A DNA stretch of 64,000 nt. Origin: Dyella jiangningensis. GTDB lineage: Bacteria > Pseudomonadota > Gammaproteobacteria > Xanthomonadales > Rhodanobacteraceae. A program made the position numbers and the translations under genes. How positions within the stretch are numbered: the first letter of the stretch is position 1; each line of letters begins with the position of its first letter. The DNA lies in the NCBI GenBank assembly GCA_000632805.1, contig CP007444.1:4452772-4516771 (forward strand), in the 5' to 3' direction. The notes below the pieces were generated by a model that was not told where the DNA came from, ran no database searches, and saw only the letters and a list, made by a program, of their open reading frames with translations. Below, piece by piece: positions 42,870-52,125 of this stretch.

Positions 42870-45800
42870 ATGCGGACACCGCGTCTCGTCACCAAGCGTA
42901 TCGATGGGCCGTTGCCCCGCGCCAATCGCAAGCGACTGGTCATGGCGATCTCGCTGGCGCTGCTTGCGGCCGAGGCCGCGCATGCGCAGATCTATCCAAG
43001 CCCTGTCATCAGCTCCAATACCACGCTCACCTACGAGCAGTATTACGACGGGTCGAAGATACCCACGGGCGTCATTGAAGGCAGCGTGACGATCCATCCC
43101 GCGCCGCCTTACCCGGCGCAGCTGGGCGGTGCGGGTGTGAGCGTGTTTCGAGGCGCCTCGGTTACCATCGATCCCAATCTCGGTACGCCTGGCGTGGTGG
43201 CGATAACGTCCGACTACCGCTCGGGTGCGCCCAACGATGCGCTCTATATCGCCAATGGATCGGTCAACATCGTTGCAAGCAGCGCAGGTGTGCTGCTCAC
43301 GGGCAATGGCGCATCGGTGCATGGCCTGTACATGCCGGAATCGAGCGCGGGCAGCTCACTGCTTACCGGCTCCAACGTCACGATCGTCACCAATGGCAGC
43401 ACGGCCGATGGCATGCGGCCCTATGGCGCCACGTCGACCATCAACCTCACCGATACGTCCATCACGGTGAATGGCCAGGACAGTTGGGGCGTGCGCTCGT
43501 GGGGCGGTAGCCAGATCACCTTGACCGACAGCACCATCGCCGCCAACGGCGCCAAGGTCTCTGGCGCGGGTGGCGTGCAGGTCTACAACGGATCGACCGC
43601 CACCATCAACGGCAACTCCACCATCACCACCGGCGTTGCAGGCAACCTCGGTCTCAATGCCGAATCAGGGGGCACTCTCAACACCAATACGGATCCGTCG
43701 ATAGCCGGCACGGTGACCGTGTCGACGACCGGTGCGGGAAGTCATGCGGTGAAGCTCGGCACGGCGACGGGAAATCTCAACCGCCTCGCACTCCGGACGA
43801 CGCAGGCCAGCACGTACGGGTTGCAGATAAATGGCACGTCGACGGCTGCCGGCTCGCAGGTGGCGATCACCACGCAAGGTGCAACCGCCTACGGCATGTG
43901 GGTTTCCGGCAGTTCGACCGCCACGCTCGCGGGGGGTTCGATCACCACGCAGGGCTCGTCGGCGTACGGCCTGCTGGCGGGCTCGGGTGCCGCGACTGTG
44001 AACCTCAGCGACTTCACCATTGCCACGCACGGCGGCAGCGGCTACGGCATCTACGGCTGGACCGGCAGCACCACGAATTTCAGCGGTGGCAGCATCGCGA
44101 CCGATCAGGCCAGTACCTACGGCATCTACGCCAACGCAGGCACGGTCAACCTGTTGTCGAGTGCAACGGGCGGTACGTCCGTCAACACGACGGGTGCGAA
44201 CGCCTATGGCGTGCGCATCCAGAACGGCGGCACGTTCAACGCGACCGGCGCCACCGTGCATGCCAGCGGCGCGGGCGGCGCCGGCATCGTATTCGATGCC
44301 CCTGCCACGCTCGCGACGTCGCCGCTGGTAGGCGCGACACCGGGTTTGCCGGCCTTGCCGCCAACCACGCCGGAGCAGGACACGGCCACACCGCCACCAC
44401 CGCTCGCCATCGACACGCTGCCGCCGGTGCCGCCTCCCAGCGTGGCGCTGGTCGCTGTCGCCGAAACCGGTGCGCCCATCGGCTCCGCGCTGGATCCGCC
44501 GATCAACGGTAGCTACAACATGGTGCTGGCGAACACCACGGTGATCTCCGACACCAGTGCCGCCTTGCGCATCTACGGCGGCATCGCCAACGTCTCGTTG
44601 ACCGATTCCACGCTCACCGGCGCGACGGCGGCCATCTACAGTTCGGCGCGACCGCTCACGGCCGGTGGGCAGCTGGGCGCAACACTCGTCATGGATGCCA
44701 GTCATTCGGTGCTCGATGGCCGCATCATGACGGACACGCTCAGCACCACCACGTTGAACATGAGCAACAACAGCACGTGGCACGTCACGGCGAGCTCGAA
44801 CCTGACCAACCTCAGCAATGCCGGCAGCGTGGTCGATTTTCCGATGACCGCTGCGCTGTCAGCCGCGCCGACGGACGCCGGTTCCTATCGAACCGTGACC
44901 GTCGCCGGCAATTACGTGGGCAACCAGGGCACGATCGCGCTCAACACGTACCTCGCGGACGACGACGCGCCATCGGATCGCTTGGTGATCGATGGCGGCT
45001 CGGCCAGCGGCCATACGCTGCTGCTGATCAACAACACCGGTGGCCCCGGCGCCGTGACGCGCGCAAACGGCATTCCGGTCGTGGATGCGATCAACAGCGC
45101 GATCACCAGCAGCGATGCGTTCGCGCTCAGTGGCGAACTGCGTGCGGGAGCCTACGACTATGCGCTGTTCCGTGGCGCGGTCGATGGCAGCAACGCGGAG
45201 AGCTGGTATCTGCGGTCGGACTTCGTCGTCCCGCCCGCGCCGACTCCCGCTCCTACACCTTCTCCCGCACCTTCACCTCCACCCGCACCGGCCCCCGAGC
45301 CCGCTCCGCCGGAGCCGCCCCCGCCGCCGCCTCCCTTGCCGATTGATCCACCGCCCGAACCGTTGCCGCCCGGCACGTATCCGATCATCGGCCCGGAGCT
45401 GGCGACCTACGGTACGGTGCAGCCGCTAGCGCAAATGATGGGTCTCACGACATTGGGCACCATGCACGAGCGCATCGGCGATACCTTGACGCGAGCGAAC
45501 GTGCAGGGCGACCCCGATGGCTGGGCCACGTCGGCGTGGGGTCGCGTGTTCGGGCGCGATATCGACGATCACTATCGCGCGTACGCCGACCCGCGTGCCA
45601 ATGGCAGGTTGCTGGGCGCGCAGGCCGGATTCGACGTCTGGCAAGGCAGCCTCGCTGCGGAGCACTACGACGCCGCGGGCGTGTACATGGCTTACGCCAA
45701 CACGCATGCCGACATCGATGGCTTGGTCACCAATTCGCAGCTGACGGATTACGTGCTGGCGCATACCGGCCGCGTGAACATGGACGCCGTATCGGGCGGC

Positions 45801-46379
45801 GGTTACTGGACGCACTACGGCCCCTCGGGCTGGTATCTCGATGGCGTCGTGCAGGGCACGCGCTACAACGGCACGGCGCGCACGCAATACGCTTCGCTGG
45901 TGGCACGCGGCGATGGATTGCTGGCATCACTGGAAGGCGGGTATCCCATCGCCCTTGCGTGGGGGCCCAACTTCATCCTTGAGCCGCAACTGCAATGGAT
46001 CTGGCAGCACGTGTGGTTCCGCTCGACCGAGGACATCTACAGCAGGGTTTCGCTAGGCTCGTCGAACGGGTCGACAGGGCGGCTCGGCGTTCGCGGGCAG
46101 TGGACCATCGTGCGCGATAACGGACAGGTGTGGCAGCCGTACGTGCGCGCCAATGTTTGGCGGGACATGGGCGGCGGTTCCACGGCCACGTATGCGGGCG
46201 TCGACCAGGTGCCGCTGGCTTCGCAGGGCACGCGCATGGATGTTGCAGGGGGAGTCACCGCGAAGTTTGGCGTGGGTCTGAGCCTCTACGCGCAGCTGGG
46301 ATACCAGTTTGGCGTGGGCTCCGGCAACCAGGATCGCCAAGGCATCGCGGGCGATGTCGGTATCCGCGTCCGTTGGTAG
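42870..46379 (+). CDS. Autotransporter adhesin-like protein with two proline-rich segments
   Basis: A 1169-residue type V secreted protein. An extended signal peptide ends at AHA (residue 39). Residues about 45-780 are a beta-helix passenger of Ser/Thr/Gly/Asn-rich repeats (TLTDSTIAANGAKV, SITTQGSSAYGLL). A proline-rich stretch interrupts it at about 474-545 (LPALPPTTPEQ..LPPVPPPSV). A second proline-rich linker (about 786-836, with PEPPPPPPPLPIDPPPEPLPP) precedes the C-terminal autotransporter barrel (about 840-1169), which ends in GIRVRW. GGGAGG lies upstream of the ATG. It probably mediates surface adhesion; the target is unknown. Confidence 0.9.
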   Translation: MRTPRLVTKRIDGPLPRANRKRLVMAISLALLAAEAAHAQIYPSPVISSNTTLTYEQYYDGSKIPTGVIEGSVTIHPAPPYPAQLGGAGVSVFRGASVTIDPNLGTPGVVAITSDYRSGAPNDALYIANGSVNIVASSAGVLLTGNGASVHGLYMPESSAGSSLLTGSNVTIVTNGSTADGMRPYGATSTINLTDTSITVNGQDSWGVRSWGGSQITLTDSTIAANGAKVSGAGGVQVYNGSTATINGNSTITTGVAGNLGLNAESGGTLNTNTDPSIAGTVTVSTTGAGSHAVKLGTATGNLNRLALRTTQASTYGLQINGTSTAAGSQVAITTQGATAYGMWVSGSSTATLAGGSITTQGSSAYGLLAGSGAATVNLSDFTIATHGGSGYGIYGWTGSTTNFSGGSIATDQASTYGIYANAGTVNLLSSATGGTSVNTTGANAYGVRIQNGGTFNATGATVHASGAGGAGIVFDAPATLATSPLVGATPGLPALPPTTPEQDTATPPPPLAIDTLPPVPPPSVALVAVAETGAPIGSALDPPINGSYNMVLANTTVISDTSAALRIYGGIANVSLTDSTLTGATAAIYSSARPLTAGGQLGATLVMDASHSVLDGRIMTDTLSTTTLNMSNNSTWHVTASSNLTNLSNAGSVVDFPMTAALSAAPTDAGSYRTVTVAGNYVGNQGTIALNTYLADDDAPSDRLVIDGGSASGHTLLLINNTGGPGAVTRANGIPVVDAINSAITSSDAFALSGELRAGAYDYALFRGAVDGSNAESWYLRSDFVVPPAPTPAPTPSPAPSPPPAPAPEPAPPEPPPPPPPLPIDPPPEPLPPGTYPIIGPELATYGTVQPLAQMMGLTTLGTMHERIGDTLTRANVQGDPDGWATSAWGRVFGRDIDDHYRAYADPRANGRLLGAQAGFDVWQGSLAAEHYDAAGVYMAYANTHADIDGLVTNSQLTDYVLAHTGRVNMDAVSGGGYWTHYGPSGWYLDGVVQGTRYNGTARTQYASLVARGDGLLASLEGGYPIALAWGPNFILEPQLQWIWQHVWFRSTEDIYSRVSLGSSNGSTGRLGVRGQWTIVRDNGQVWQPYVRANVWRDMGGGSTATYAGVDQVPLASQGTRMDVAGGVTAKFGVGLSLYAQLGYQFGVGSGNQDRQGIAGDVGIRVRW

Positions 46380-46494
46380 GAGTCCGGATTCGGTGAGCGC
46401 CGGATGCCCGCCGTCTTTCGCTGAAACCTCAGCGCATCGACCGCGTCGGGTGGGCGTCAGCGGGTGTCGCGCGCCAGCAGCGGGCTGACTGCTC

Positions 46495-47658
46495 TCAGCG
46501 AGCGCTCTTCTCCGAAAAATCAACGACGTCGAGCGGTGCCGGGAAATCATCGTCCAGCATTTCGCCGCCAGCCTGCGGCAAGCGGCGCCACGGCTTGCCC
46601 TGCCCGAAGGCCTCGATATCGTCGTAGTGACCAACCACGTGTAGATGCGCAAATCCGTACGGCAAGCCCTCCGCCCCCAGCGGCGCATTGCCATCAGCCA
46701 CATGGAAATGCAGATGCGGACCGGTGGATTCACCGGTGAAACCCAGTCGTCCGATCACTTGGCCGCGCTGCACGCGCTGGCCTGGCTTCACCGTGATGCT
46801 GCCGGGCTTGAGATGTTCGTAGAACGCGTAGCGGCCCCCGCCGAGATCGAGCGCGACGTAGTTGCCCGCGGCGTCTTCGAGCGGCACCTTCTGCGCCGCG
46901 TGTTCGGCCAGCGTGGCGGACTCGCCGATGCCATCGCCCGTGGATGCCACCGTCGCATCGGCGACGGCCAGCACGTCCGCACCGTAGCCCAGCCAATCCG
47001 CGGGCTTCGCACCATCGCCATGCGCAAACCCTCCTTGCGGACCCACCCGAATCCAGTCGATCGCGAATCGTCCGGGCACATGTACAGCGCCGTTGGTGGC
47101 GTAGAGCACGCGACGATGGCCGCGCTCCCATTGCGCGTTGTAGATCGCCACCCACGGACCGCCCCGCAAGGGTGGCCCCAGCGGCAACGAAGCGCGCGGA
47201 GACACGGCGAAAGCGCCGCCCTCGACCGTCGTGCTCGACGGTGTGTCTGAGCCACTCGCGTAGGTAATGCGGTGTCGCAACGTTGACGCAGCGCCGGAGG
47301 TTCGATCGAACGGCACCGTGAGATAGGCGACGGCATCCACGCCCGGCGGTATCTGCGTGAGGTCCTTGTCCGCAGGATGGTCCGGGCGCCCCAACACGGC
47401 GTCCAGCGCTTTGCCTTCGAAGGTGGCGAGCGCATGTCCACCATCATCGATAACGGCGATGCCCGTCAGTCGCAGCGGTGCCTTCGCGTAGCTGGTGAGG
47501 TGCAATTCGTAGACGAGCGAGGCCTTGCCTTCGACCCTCACGGGCTCAGGCGACCACGGCACGCGAAGATCGAATGACTGCATGACGGGCGCGCGCTGCG
47601 CGAAGCCAAGCGGGCTGGCCAAAGCCAGCACGGACCACAGGAAAAAGCGCCATGCCAT
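46495..47658 (-). CDS. Secreted M23 family (LytM-type) peptidase
   Basis: A 387-residue protein with signal peptide (MAWRFFLWSVLALASPLGFA). The C-terminal third is the M23 domain: GAKPADWLGYGADVLAVADATV, then GRYAFYEHLKPGSITVKPGQRVQRGQVIGRLGFTGESTGPHLHFHV. His in YEHL and HLHFH are present. The usual first ligand motif HxxxxxxxD is not evident (GDGAKPADWLGYG aligns to it), so catalysis could be reduced, as in degenerate LytM factors. The N-terminal part is a beta-rich domain. It may act on peptidoglycan or as a regulator. Confidence 0.82.
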   Translation of the reverse strand: MAWRFFLWSVLALASPLGFAQRAPVMQSFDLRVPWSPEPVRVEGKASLVYELHLTSYAKAPLRLTGIAVIDDGGHALATFEGKALDAVLGRPDHPADKDLTQIPPGVDAVAYLTVPFDRTSGAASTLRHRITYASGSDTPSSTTVEGGAFAVSPRASLPLGPPLRGGPWVAIYNAQWERGHRRVLYATNGAVHVPGRFAIDWIRVGPQGGFAHGDGAKPADWLGYGADVLAVADATVASTGDGIGESATLAEHAAQKVPLEDAAGNYVALDLGGGRYAFYEHLKPGSITVKPGQRVQRGQVIGRLGFTGESTGPHLHFHVADGNAPLGAEGLPYGFAHLHVVGHYDDIEAFGQGKPWRRLPQAGGEMLDDDFPAPLDVVDFSEKSAR

Positions 47659-47749
47659 GGACTGCGCTCCACGCGACGAAGCCCGGAGCTTTCGTCAGGG
47701 AGCCATGCTGGCGCCACTGCCGGAGGTCACTGGCGGCCGTGCGCACTAT

Positions 47750-47873
47750 GTAGGAGCGCACCCAGTGCGCGATTCATGTCGCCGGTGAATGGATAGAAGC
47801 GAGGTACATCGCAAATACCACGAATACGGCGGAACACTGCACCTCCGCGGGCGCGCACTGGGTGCGCTCCTAC
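47750..47873. repeat. REP inverted pair (REPIN-like)
   Basis: GTAGGAGCGCACCC..GTGCGCGAT at 47750-47773 and its inverted copy at 47850-47873 face each other 76 bp apart, between the M23 gene and the GH39 gene. Confidence 0.82.
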
Positions 47874-47909
47874 AAAAAATGATAAGGACGGAGGTGCGGT
47901 GTGTCGTGG

Positions 47910-49460
47910 TCAATGCAGCTCGACCACCACGAGGCCCTGCACCGGCACGGCGATGCTGAGCTTGCCGTTGCTCACCGGCACCTGTTCCGGCGCCGACAGC
48001 TTGCCCGCCTCGCGCAGCTGCTTGATCTGCTCGCGGCTCGGCCAATTCGGGCGGCCCATCTTGTCGAACGCGGCGACGGCGTTGCCGTGCGTTTCGTCCA
48101 GGCGCCACACGGTGGCCTGCGAGGCGTTGCCCAGGTGCTTCACGTCCACGTCGAAATGCCTGGCTTCACCGGTCGGCACGCCGGGCGTGTAGTCGGCGGT
48201 GTCGCCGAGCGGCGGCGTGTAGTTCCACAGGGCGAGCACCACGGTGCCGTCGCTGCGCTTGGTGGCGAGGGCGCTGTCGGTCTTCAGCGGCAGCTGCACG
48301 TCGCCCAGCTTGTGCAGCATGGCGAAGGCGTTGAAGGCCGGCTTCTCGATGCGGTCGGCGGCAATCAAGCCAAAGCCGCCGTAGAACGGGTTCTTCACCA
48401 CGCCCTGTTCGTCGAACACGTCGGAGAACGACCAGTAGCTCATCATGTCGACCTTGCCGGCGCACTCGCGAATGGTGTTGGCCATCCACGGGCCCATGTA
48501 CACGGTGTCGGTGACGTTGGGCAGGTTCGCGTACGAGGCGTTGTACTCGCTGTAGATCAACGGCAGTTTCGGGAATGGCGAGGCGACGATTTCCTTGTGC
48601 GACTTGTCCACGGCGCGGCAGACCATGTCTTTGCGCGCAATCTTCTCATTGGTCTTGAACACGTTGTCGGCGGTGTCGTCGCCGTAGACGTGCGTGCTGA
48701 CGAAGTCGATCGGCGCGCCGCTCTGCTTCACGTGCTTGAGGAATTCGGGCAGCCACGCCGCCTGCGCCGTGGCCGGGCCGCCGATGCGGAACTGCTTGTC
48801 GACGGATTTCACGACGCGCGCCGTGCGGTCGTACAGTTCGTAATACGTTGGCTTCTCCGGCTTGCCGCCCCAGAACGCCAGGTTGGGTTCGTTCCACACC
48901 TCGAAGTACCACGTGCGCACCTCGTCGATGCCGTAGCGTTCGACCACGTGCTGCAGGAAGGCGCGCACCATCGCATCCCATTCGTTCCAGTCCTTGGCCG
49001 GCATCACGTTGGGGTGGTACCAGAAGTCGTGGTGGCTGGCCGGGTCGGCGCTCATTTCCGGTGGCATGAAGCCGAGTTCGACGAAGGGTTTCACGCCACG
49101 GTCGAGCAGGCCGTCATAGACCTGGTCCACGTAGCTGAAGTTGAACTGCAACTTGCCCTGCGCATCGCGGTAGGCCACGCCCATGTCGCGGTCGAAGATG
49201 CCGTGGAAGCGGACGTAGCTGAAGCCGGTGGCGCCCTTCACCGCTTCGAGATCCTTGCGGTAGTCGTCGCGCAACGCGAGCACGGCGCGGCCGGAGCCGA
49301 ACATCTGTTCCCAGAAGTGCGGCAGCGGCGTGCCCTTGGCTGTGGCGTCGACCTGCAGTTGCACGGTGTCGCTGCCGGTGGCGGCGTGGGCAGTGCCCAT
49401 CAGCGCAAGGCAGATGGCGGCGCTGGTAGCCAGGCGGCGGAGCGGGGAAGGGGCTGGCAT
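47910..49460 (-). CDS. GH39 family beta-xylosidase, secreted
   Basis: A 516-residue glycosidase. Signal peptide: MPAPSPLRRLATSAAICLALMG...AHA. The (beta/alpha)8 barrel holds the acid/base Glu191 in YFEVWNEPNLAFWGG and the nucleophile Glu305 in LIYSEYNASY, as in GH39 beta-xylosidases (retaining). It should release xylose from xylo-oligosaccharides or arabinoxylan fragments. The frame stays open far upstream, but the signal peptide fixes the start. It is divergent from a GH43-like gene and shares a perfect LacI-type operator with it, 52 bases upstream. Confidence 0.93.
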   Translation of the reverse strand: MPAPSPLRRLATSAAICLALMGTAHAATGSDTVQLQVDATAKGTPLPHFWEQMFGSGRAVLALRDDYRKDLEAVKGATGFSYVRFHGIFDRDMGVAYRDAQGKLQFNFSYVDQVYDGLLDRGVKPFVELGFMPPEMSADPASHHDFWYHPNVMPAKDWNEWDAMVRAFLQHVVERYGIDEVRTWYFEVWNEPNLAFWGGKPEKPTYYELYDRTARVVKSVDKQFRIGGPATAQAAWLPEFLKHVKQSGAPIDFVSTHVYGDDTADNVFKTNEKIARKDMVCRAVDKSHKEIVASPFPKLPLIYSEYNASYANLPNVTDTVYMGPWMANTIRECAGKVDMMSYWSFSDVFDEQGVVKNPFYGGFGLIAADRIEKPAFNAFAMLHKLGDVQLPLKTDSALATKRSDGTVVLALWNYTPPLGDTADYTPGVPTGEARHFDVDVKHLGNASQATVWRLDETHGNAVAAFDKMGRPNWPSREQIKQLREAGKLSAPEQVPVSNGKLSIAVPVQGLVVVELH

Positions 49461-49511
49461 GAGGCGGTTCCTTCGGCAGAGTGGTAGCCGGCCGATCGAG
49501 GCCGGGCTAGG

Positions 49512-49527
49512 ATGTAAACGTTTACAT
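49512..49527. promoter_or_regulatory. LacI-family operator between GH39 and GH43 genes
   Basis: ATGTAAACGTTTACAT is a perfect 16-bp palindrome with the central CG of LacI/GalR-family sites. It lies 52 bases upstream of the GH39 start and 98 upstream of the GH43 start, so one regulator could control both. No LacI-family gene is in the window. Confidence 0.82.
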
Positions 49528-49624
49528 GACAGGTCGCGAGTCTTATACAGACCGGCCCGTCCGATCAATACACGCGCTACGCAGAAGTCGTCGTTGCTGC
49601 GCTGCACAGCAAGAGAGTGGATCC

Positions 49625-51490
49625 ATGTCTGCTTCGATTCGTTCGCGCATTGCCCCGCTGCCAGGCCTTTCGCTTTGCCGCTGCCTGTTCGCTGCCATGC
49701 TTGCGCTCGCCACGCCAATTGCTGCGGCGCAAGAGCCGGCCTCGCGCACCTGGGCGAACCCGGTCGACATCGACTACCGCTACAACTTCGAGCAGATGAA
49801 CGAGGGCATCTCATATCGCACCGGCGCCGATCCGGCGGCGGTGCGATATGGCGATGCCTATTACCTGTTCCTCACCTTGGCCGACGGCTATTGGCGTTCC
49901 ACTGATCTGCTGCACTGGCAGTTCGTCAAACCGAGCCGCTGGCCGTTCGACAGCGAAGTGGCGCCGGCGACGCTGGTGGCGGGCGACAAGCTGTTCCTGA
50001 TGCAGGCGGCGACGCAGCCGCGGCCGTTGCTGTATTCCATCGACCCCGCGCATGGACGTCTGGACTTCTGGACGCGCCTGCTGCCGCCAGTGCCGGGCGC
50101 TGTCTCCAGCGAGGAGCACTACACGCTCAAGCGCGGCGAACTGCCGCCGGGGCCGTGGGATCCGGGCCTGTTCCAGGACGAGGACGGCAAGACGTATCTC
50201 TACTGGGGTTCGTCCAATGTGCATCCGCTGTACGCCGCGCAGATCGACCTGAAGCTCGGCGACGAGGCGCAAGGCGAGGGCAAGCGCCTCGCCTTTGTCA
50301 CCAAGCCGCAAGCGTTGTTCACGCTGCATCCGGCTGAACACGGCTGGGAACGTTTCGGCCAGGACCACACCGACGAACACACGCTGCCTTTCATGGAAGG
50401 CGCATGGATGAATCGCCAGGGCGATCGCTATTACCTGCAATATGCCGCGCCGGGCACCGAGTTCAACGCGTATGGCACCGGGGTCTATGTGGGCAAAACT
50501 CCACTGGGCCCGTTCGAGTACGCGTCCTACAACCCGATCGGCGAGAAGCCCGGTGGGTTCGTGCAGGGTGTCGGTCATGGTTCCACGTTCCAGGACGCCT
50601 ACGGCAACTGGTGGAACACCGGTACCTCGTGGATCGGCAGCAACTGGACCTTCGAGCGCCGCATCGGCCTGTACCGCGCCGGCTTCCACGCGGACGGCCA
50701 GATGTGGGTGGATACGCGCTTCGGCGATTTTCCGCAGCGCATGCCCGACCATCGGCTCAAGGAAAACGAAGACACCTTTGCCGGCTGGATGCTGCTGTCG
50801 TATCGCAAGACGGCGGCCGCATCGTCGGCGTTGCCCGGACATCCGGCATCGGCAGCGACCGATGAAGACCCGCGCACGTTCTGGGTGGCAGCGAGCAACA
50901 CTGCAGGCCAGACACTTACGCTCGATCTCGGTGGCGAACGCTCGGTCCGTGCGGTGCAGGTGAACTTCGCCGATTACCAGTCAGGACGATACGGCGATGC
51001 GCCTGACATCGTGGCGCAGTTCCGCTTCGAGGGTTCGCGCGATGGTCAACGCTGGGACACGCTGGCGGATCTTTCGCATGAAGCGCGCGACCGGCCCGAC
51101 GCCTATCTCGAGTTGTCGCAGGCCGCACGCGTGCGTTACGTGCGATACGTGCATGGCCATGTCGGTGCGCACACGCTCGCCATCGCGGACTTGCGCGTGT
51201 TCGGCAACGCCGATGGCCCATTGCCATCCGCGCCCACCCAGGTCACCGCCAGGCGCCTGGCCGATACGCGCAACGCGGAAATCACCTGGGCTCCCGTGCC
51301 CGGTGCCGTTGGCTACAACGTGCGCTGGGGCCTCGCCGCCGATCGGCTGCACAACACCTACCAGCGCTTCGCCGACCAGCCGACGAAGCTGACGCTGCGC
51401 TCGTTGAACAAGGGCGTGCGCTATGTAGTGGCGGTGGAAGCGTTCGACGAACGCGGCGTGTCCGTGCTGTCGTCCATGCAGAACTTCTGA
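49625..51490 (+). CDS. GH43-like glycosidase with F5/8 type C and fibronectin-III domains, secreted
   Basis: A 621-residue protein. Signal peptide to about residue 36. Residues about 45-390 form a five-bladed propeller of the GH43/GH62 clan (RTGADPAAVRYGDAYYLFLTLADG holds the general-base Asp; GPWDPGLFQDEDGKTYLYWGSSN and EHTLPFMEGAWMN the Glu). Residues about 395-530 are a discoidin-type carbohydrate-binding domain (ASAATDEDPRTFWVAASNTAGQTLTLDLGGERSVRAVQV), and about 538-621 a fibronectin-III domain (PTQVTARRLADTRNAEITWAPVPGAVGYNVRW). It likely removes arabinose or xylose side chains alongside the divergent GH39. Confidence 0.9.
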   Translation: MSASIRSRIAPLPGLSLCRCLFAAMLALATPIAAAQEPASRTWANPVDIDYRYNFEQMNEGISYRTGADPAAVRYGDAYYLFLTLADGYWRSTDLLHWQFVKPSRWPFDSEVAPATLVAGDKLFLMQAATQPRPLLYSIDPAHGRLDFWTRLLPPVPGAVSSEEHYTLKRGELPPGPWDPGLFQDEDGKTYLYWGSSNVHPLYAAQIDLKLGDEAQGEGKRLAFVTKPQALFTLHPAEHGWERFGQDHTDEHTLPFMEGAWMNRQGDRYYLQYAAPGTEFNAYGTGVYVGKTPLGPFEYASYNPIGEKPGGFVQGVGHGSTFQDAYGNWWNTGTSWIGSNWTFERRIGLYRAGFHADGQMWVDTRFGDFPQRMPDHRLKENEDTFAGWMLLSYRKTAAASSALPGHPASAATDEDPRTFWVAASNTAGQTLTLDLGGERSVRAVQVNFADYQSGRYGDAPDIVAQFRFEGSRDGQRWDTLADLSHEARDRPDAYLELSQAARVRYVRYVHGHVGAHTLAIADLRVFGNADGPLPSAPTQVTARRLADTRNAEITWAPVPGAVGYNVRWGLAADRLHNTYQRFADQPTKLTLRSLNKGVRYVVAVEAFDERGVSVLSSMQNF

Positions 51491-51582
51491 CGCTTCACCG
51501 CTCCGCCGTGAAGGCTGCGTATGCATCGGGGCATGCGTGCACTGCGACATGGCGATGACGCGGTTCCGTGTAAAGATCGGCC

Positions 51583-52101
51583 ATGGCCCGAACGCTGCTG
51601 GCACTCCTGGTTCCCGAAGCCGATCCCGTCGTTGCCAGTTTTCGGGATCAGCACGACCCCTCGGCACGTCGCGGCCTGGATGCGCACATCACGCTGATCT
51701 ATCCCTTCATGGAAAGCGAATTGCTCTCTGCCGCGGTAATGGCGCGCCTGCGCGACACGATTGCCGAGGTGCCCGCGCCAATGTTCCGGCTGCATGAAGT
51801 GCGCACGTTTCCGGCGGTCGTGTGGCTGGCGCCCGAGCCCGTGCGATCCATCATGCAACTGGCCTCCGCACTGGAACGCGCGTTTCCGGAACAGCCCATC
51901 GGCGGCGGCGCCTTTCCCGAATTCATTCCGCATCTCACGGTCGCGCGAAGGGTGCCGCACGAAAAGGAAGTGATCGCCAACGAAGTGAAGGCACGCCTCG
52001 CCGACTACGGTCCGATCTACTGCTGGTGCGAAACCGTCTCCTTGTTGGTCAACGAGGATCGACGCTGGCGGCGGCTGGCGGATTTTCCGCTGTTGCATTG
52101 A
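51583..52101 (+). CDS. 2H phosphoesterase (2'-5' RNA ligase-like)
   Basis: A 172-residue protein with the paired HxT motifs of the 2H superfamily: HITLIY (His35) and HLTVAR (His117). Together they form the catalytic centre for 2',5'- or cyclic phosphodiester chemistry on RNA or nucleotides. The cellular substrate is unknown. It is transcribed alone between the GH43 gene and the convergent FUSC gene. Confidence 0.88.
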   Translation: MARTLLALLVPEADPVVASFRDQHDPSARRGLDAHITLIYPFMESELLSAAVMARLRDTIAEVPAPMFRLHEVRTFPAVVWLAPEPVRSIMQLASALERAFPEQPIGGGAFPEFIPHLTVARRVPHEKEVIANEVKARLADYGPIYCWCETVSLLVNEDRRWRRLADFPLLH

Positions 52102-52125
52102 GCGATCACGACGAATACCAGCGCA

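Noticed and set aside
40122..43322. A 1066-codon minus-strand frame antisense to uppP-glnA and into the autotransporter
   Set aside because: It is incompatible with uppP and glnA, both certain, and has no domain of its own.
47910..49814. Extension of the GH39 frame to 49814
   Set aside because: The added part runs through the LacI operator and antisense to the GH43 signal peptide; the GH39 signal peptide starts at 49460.
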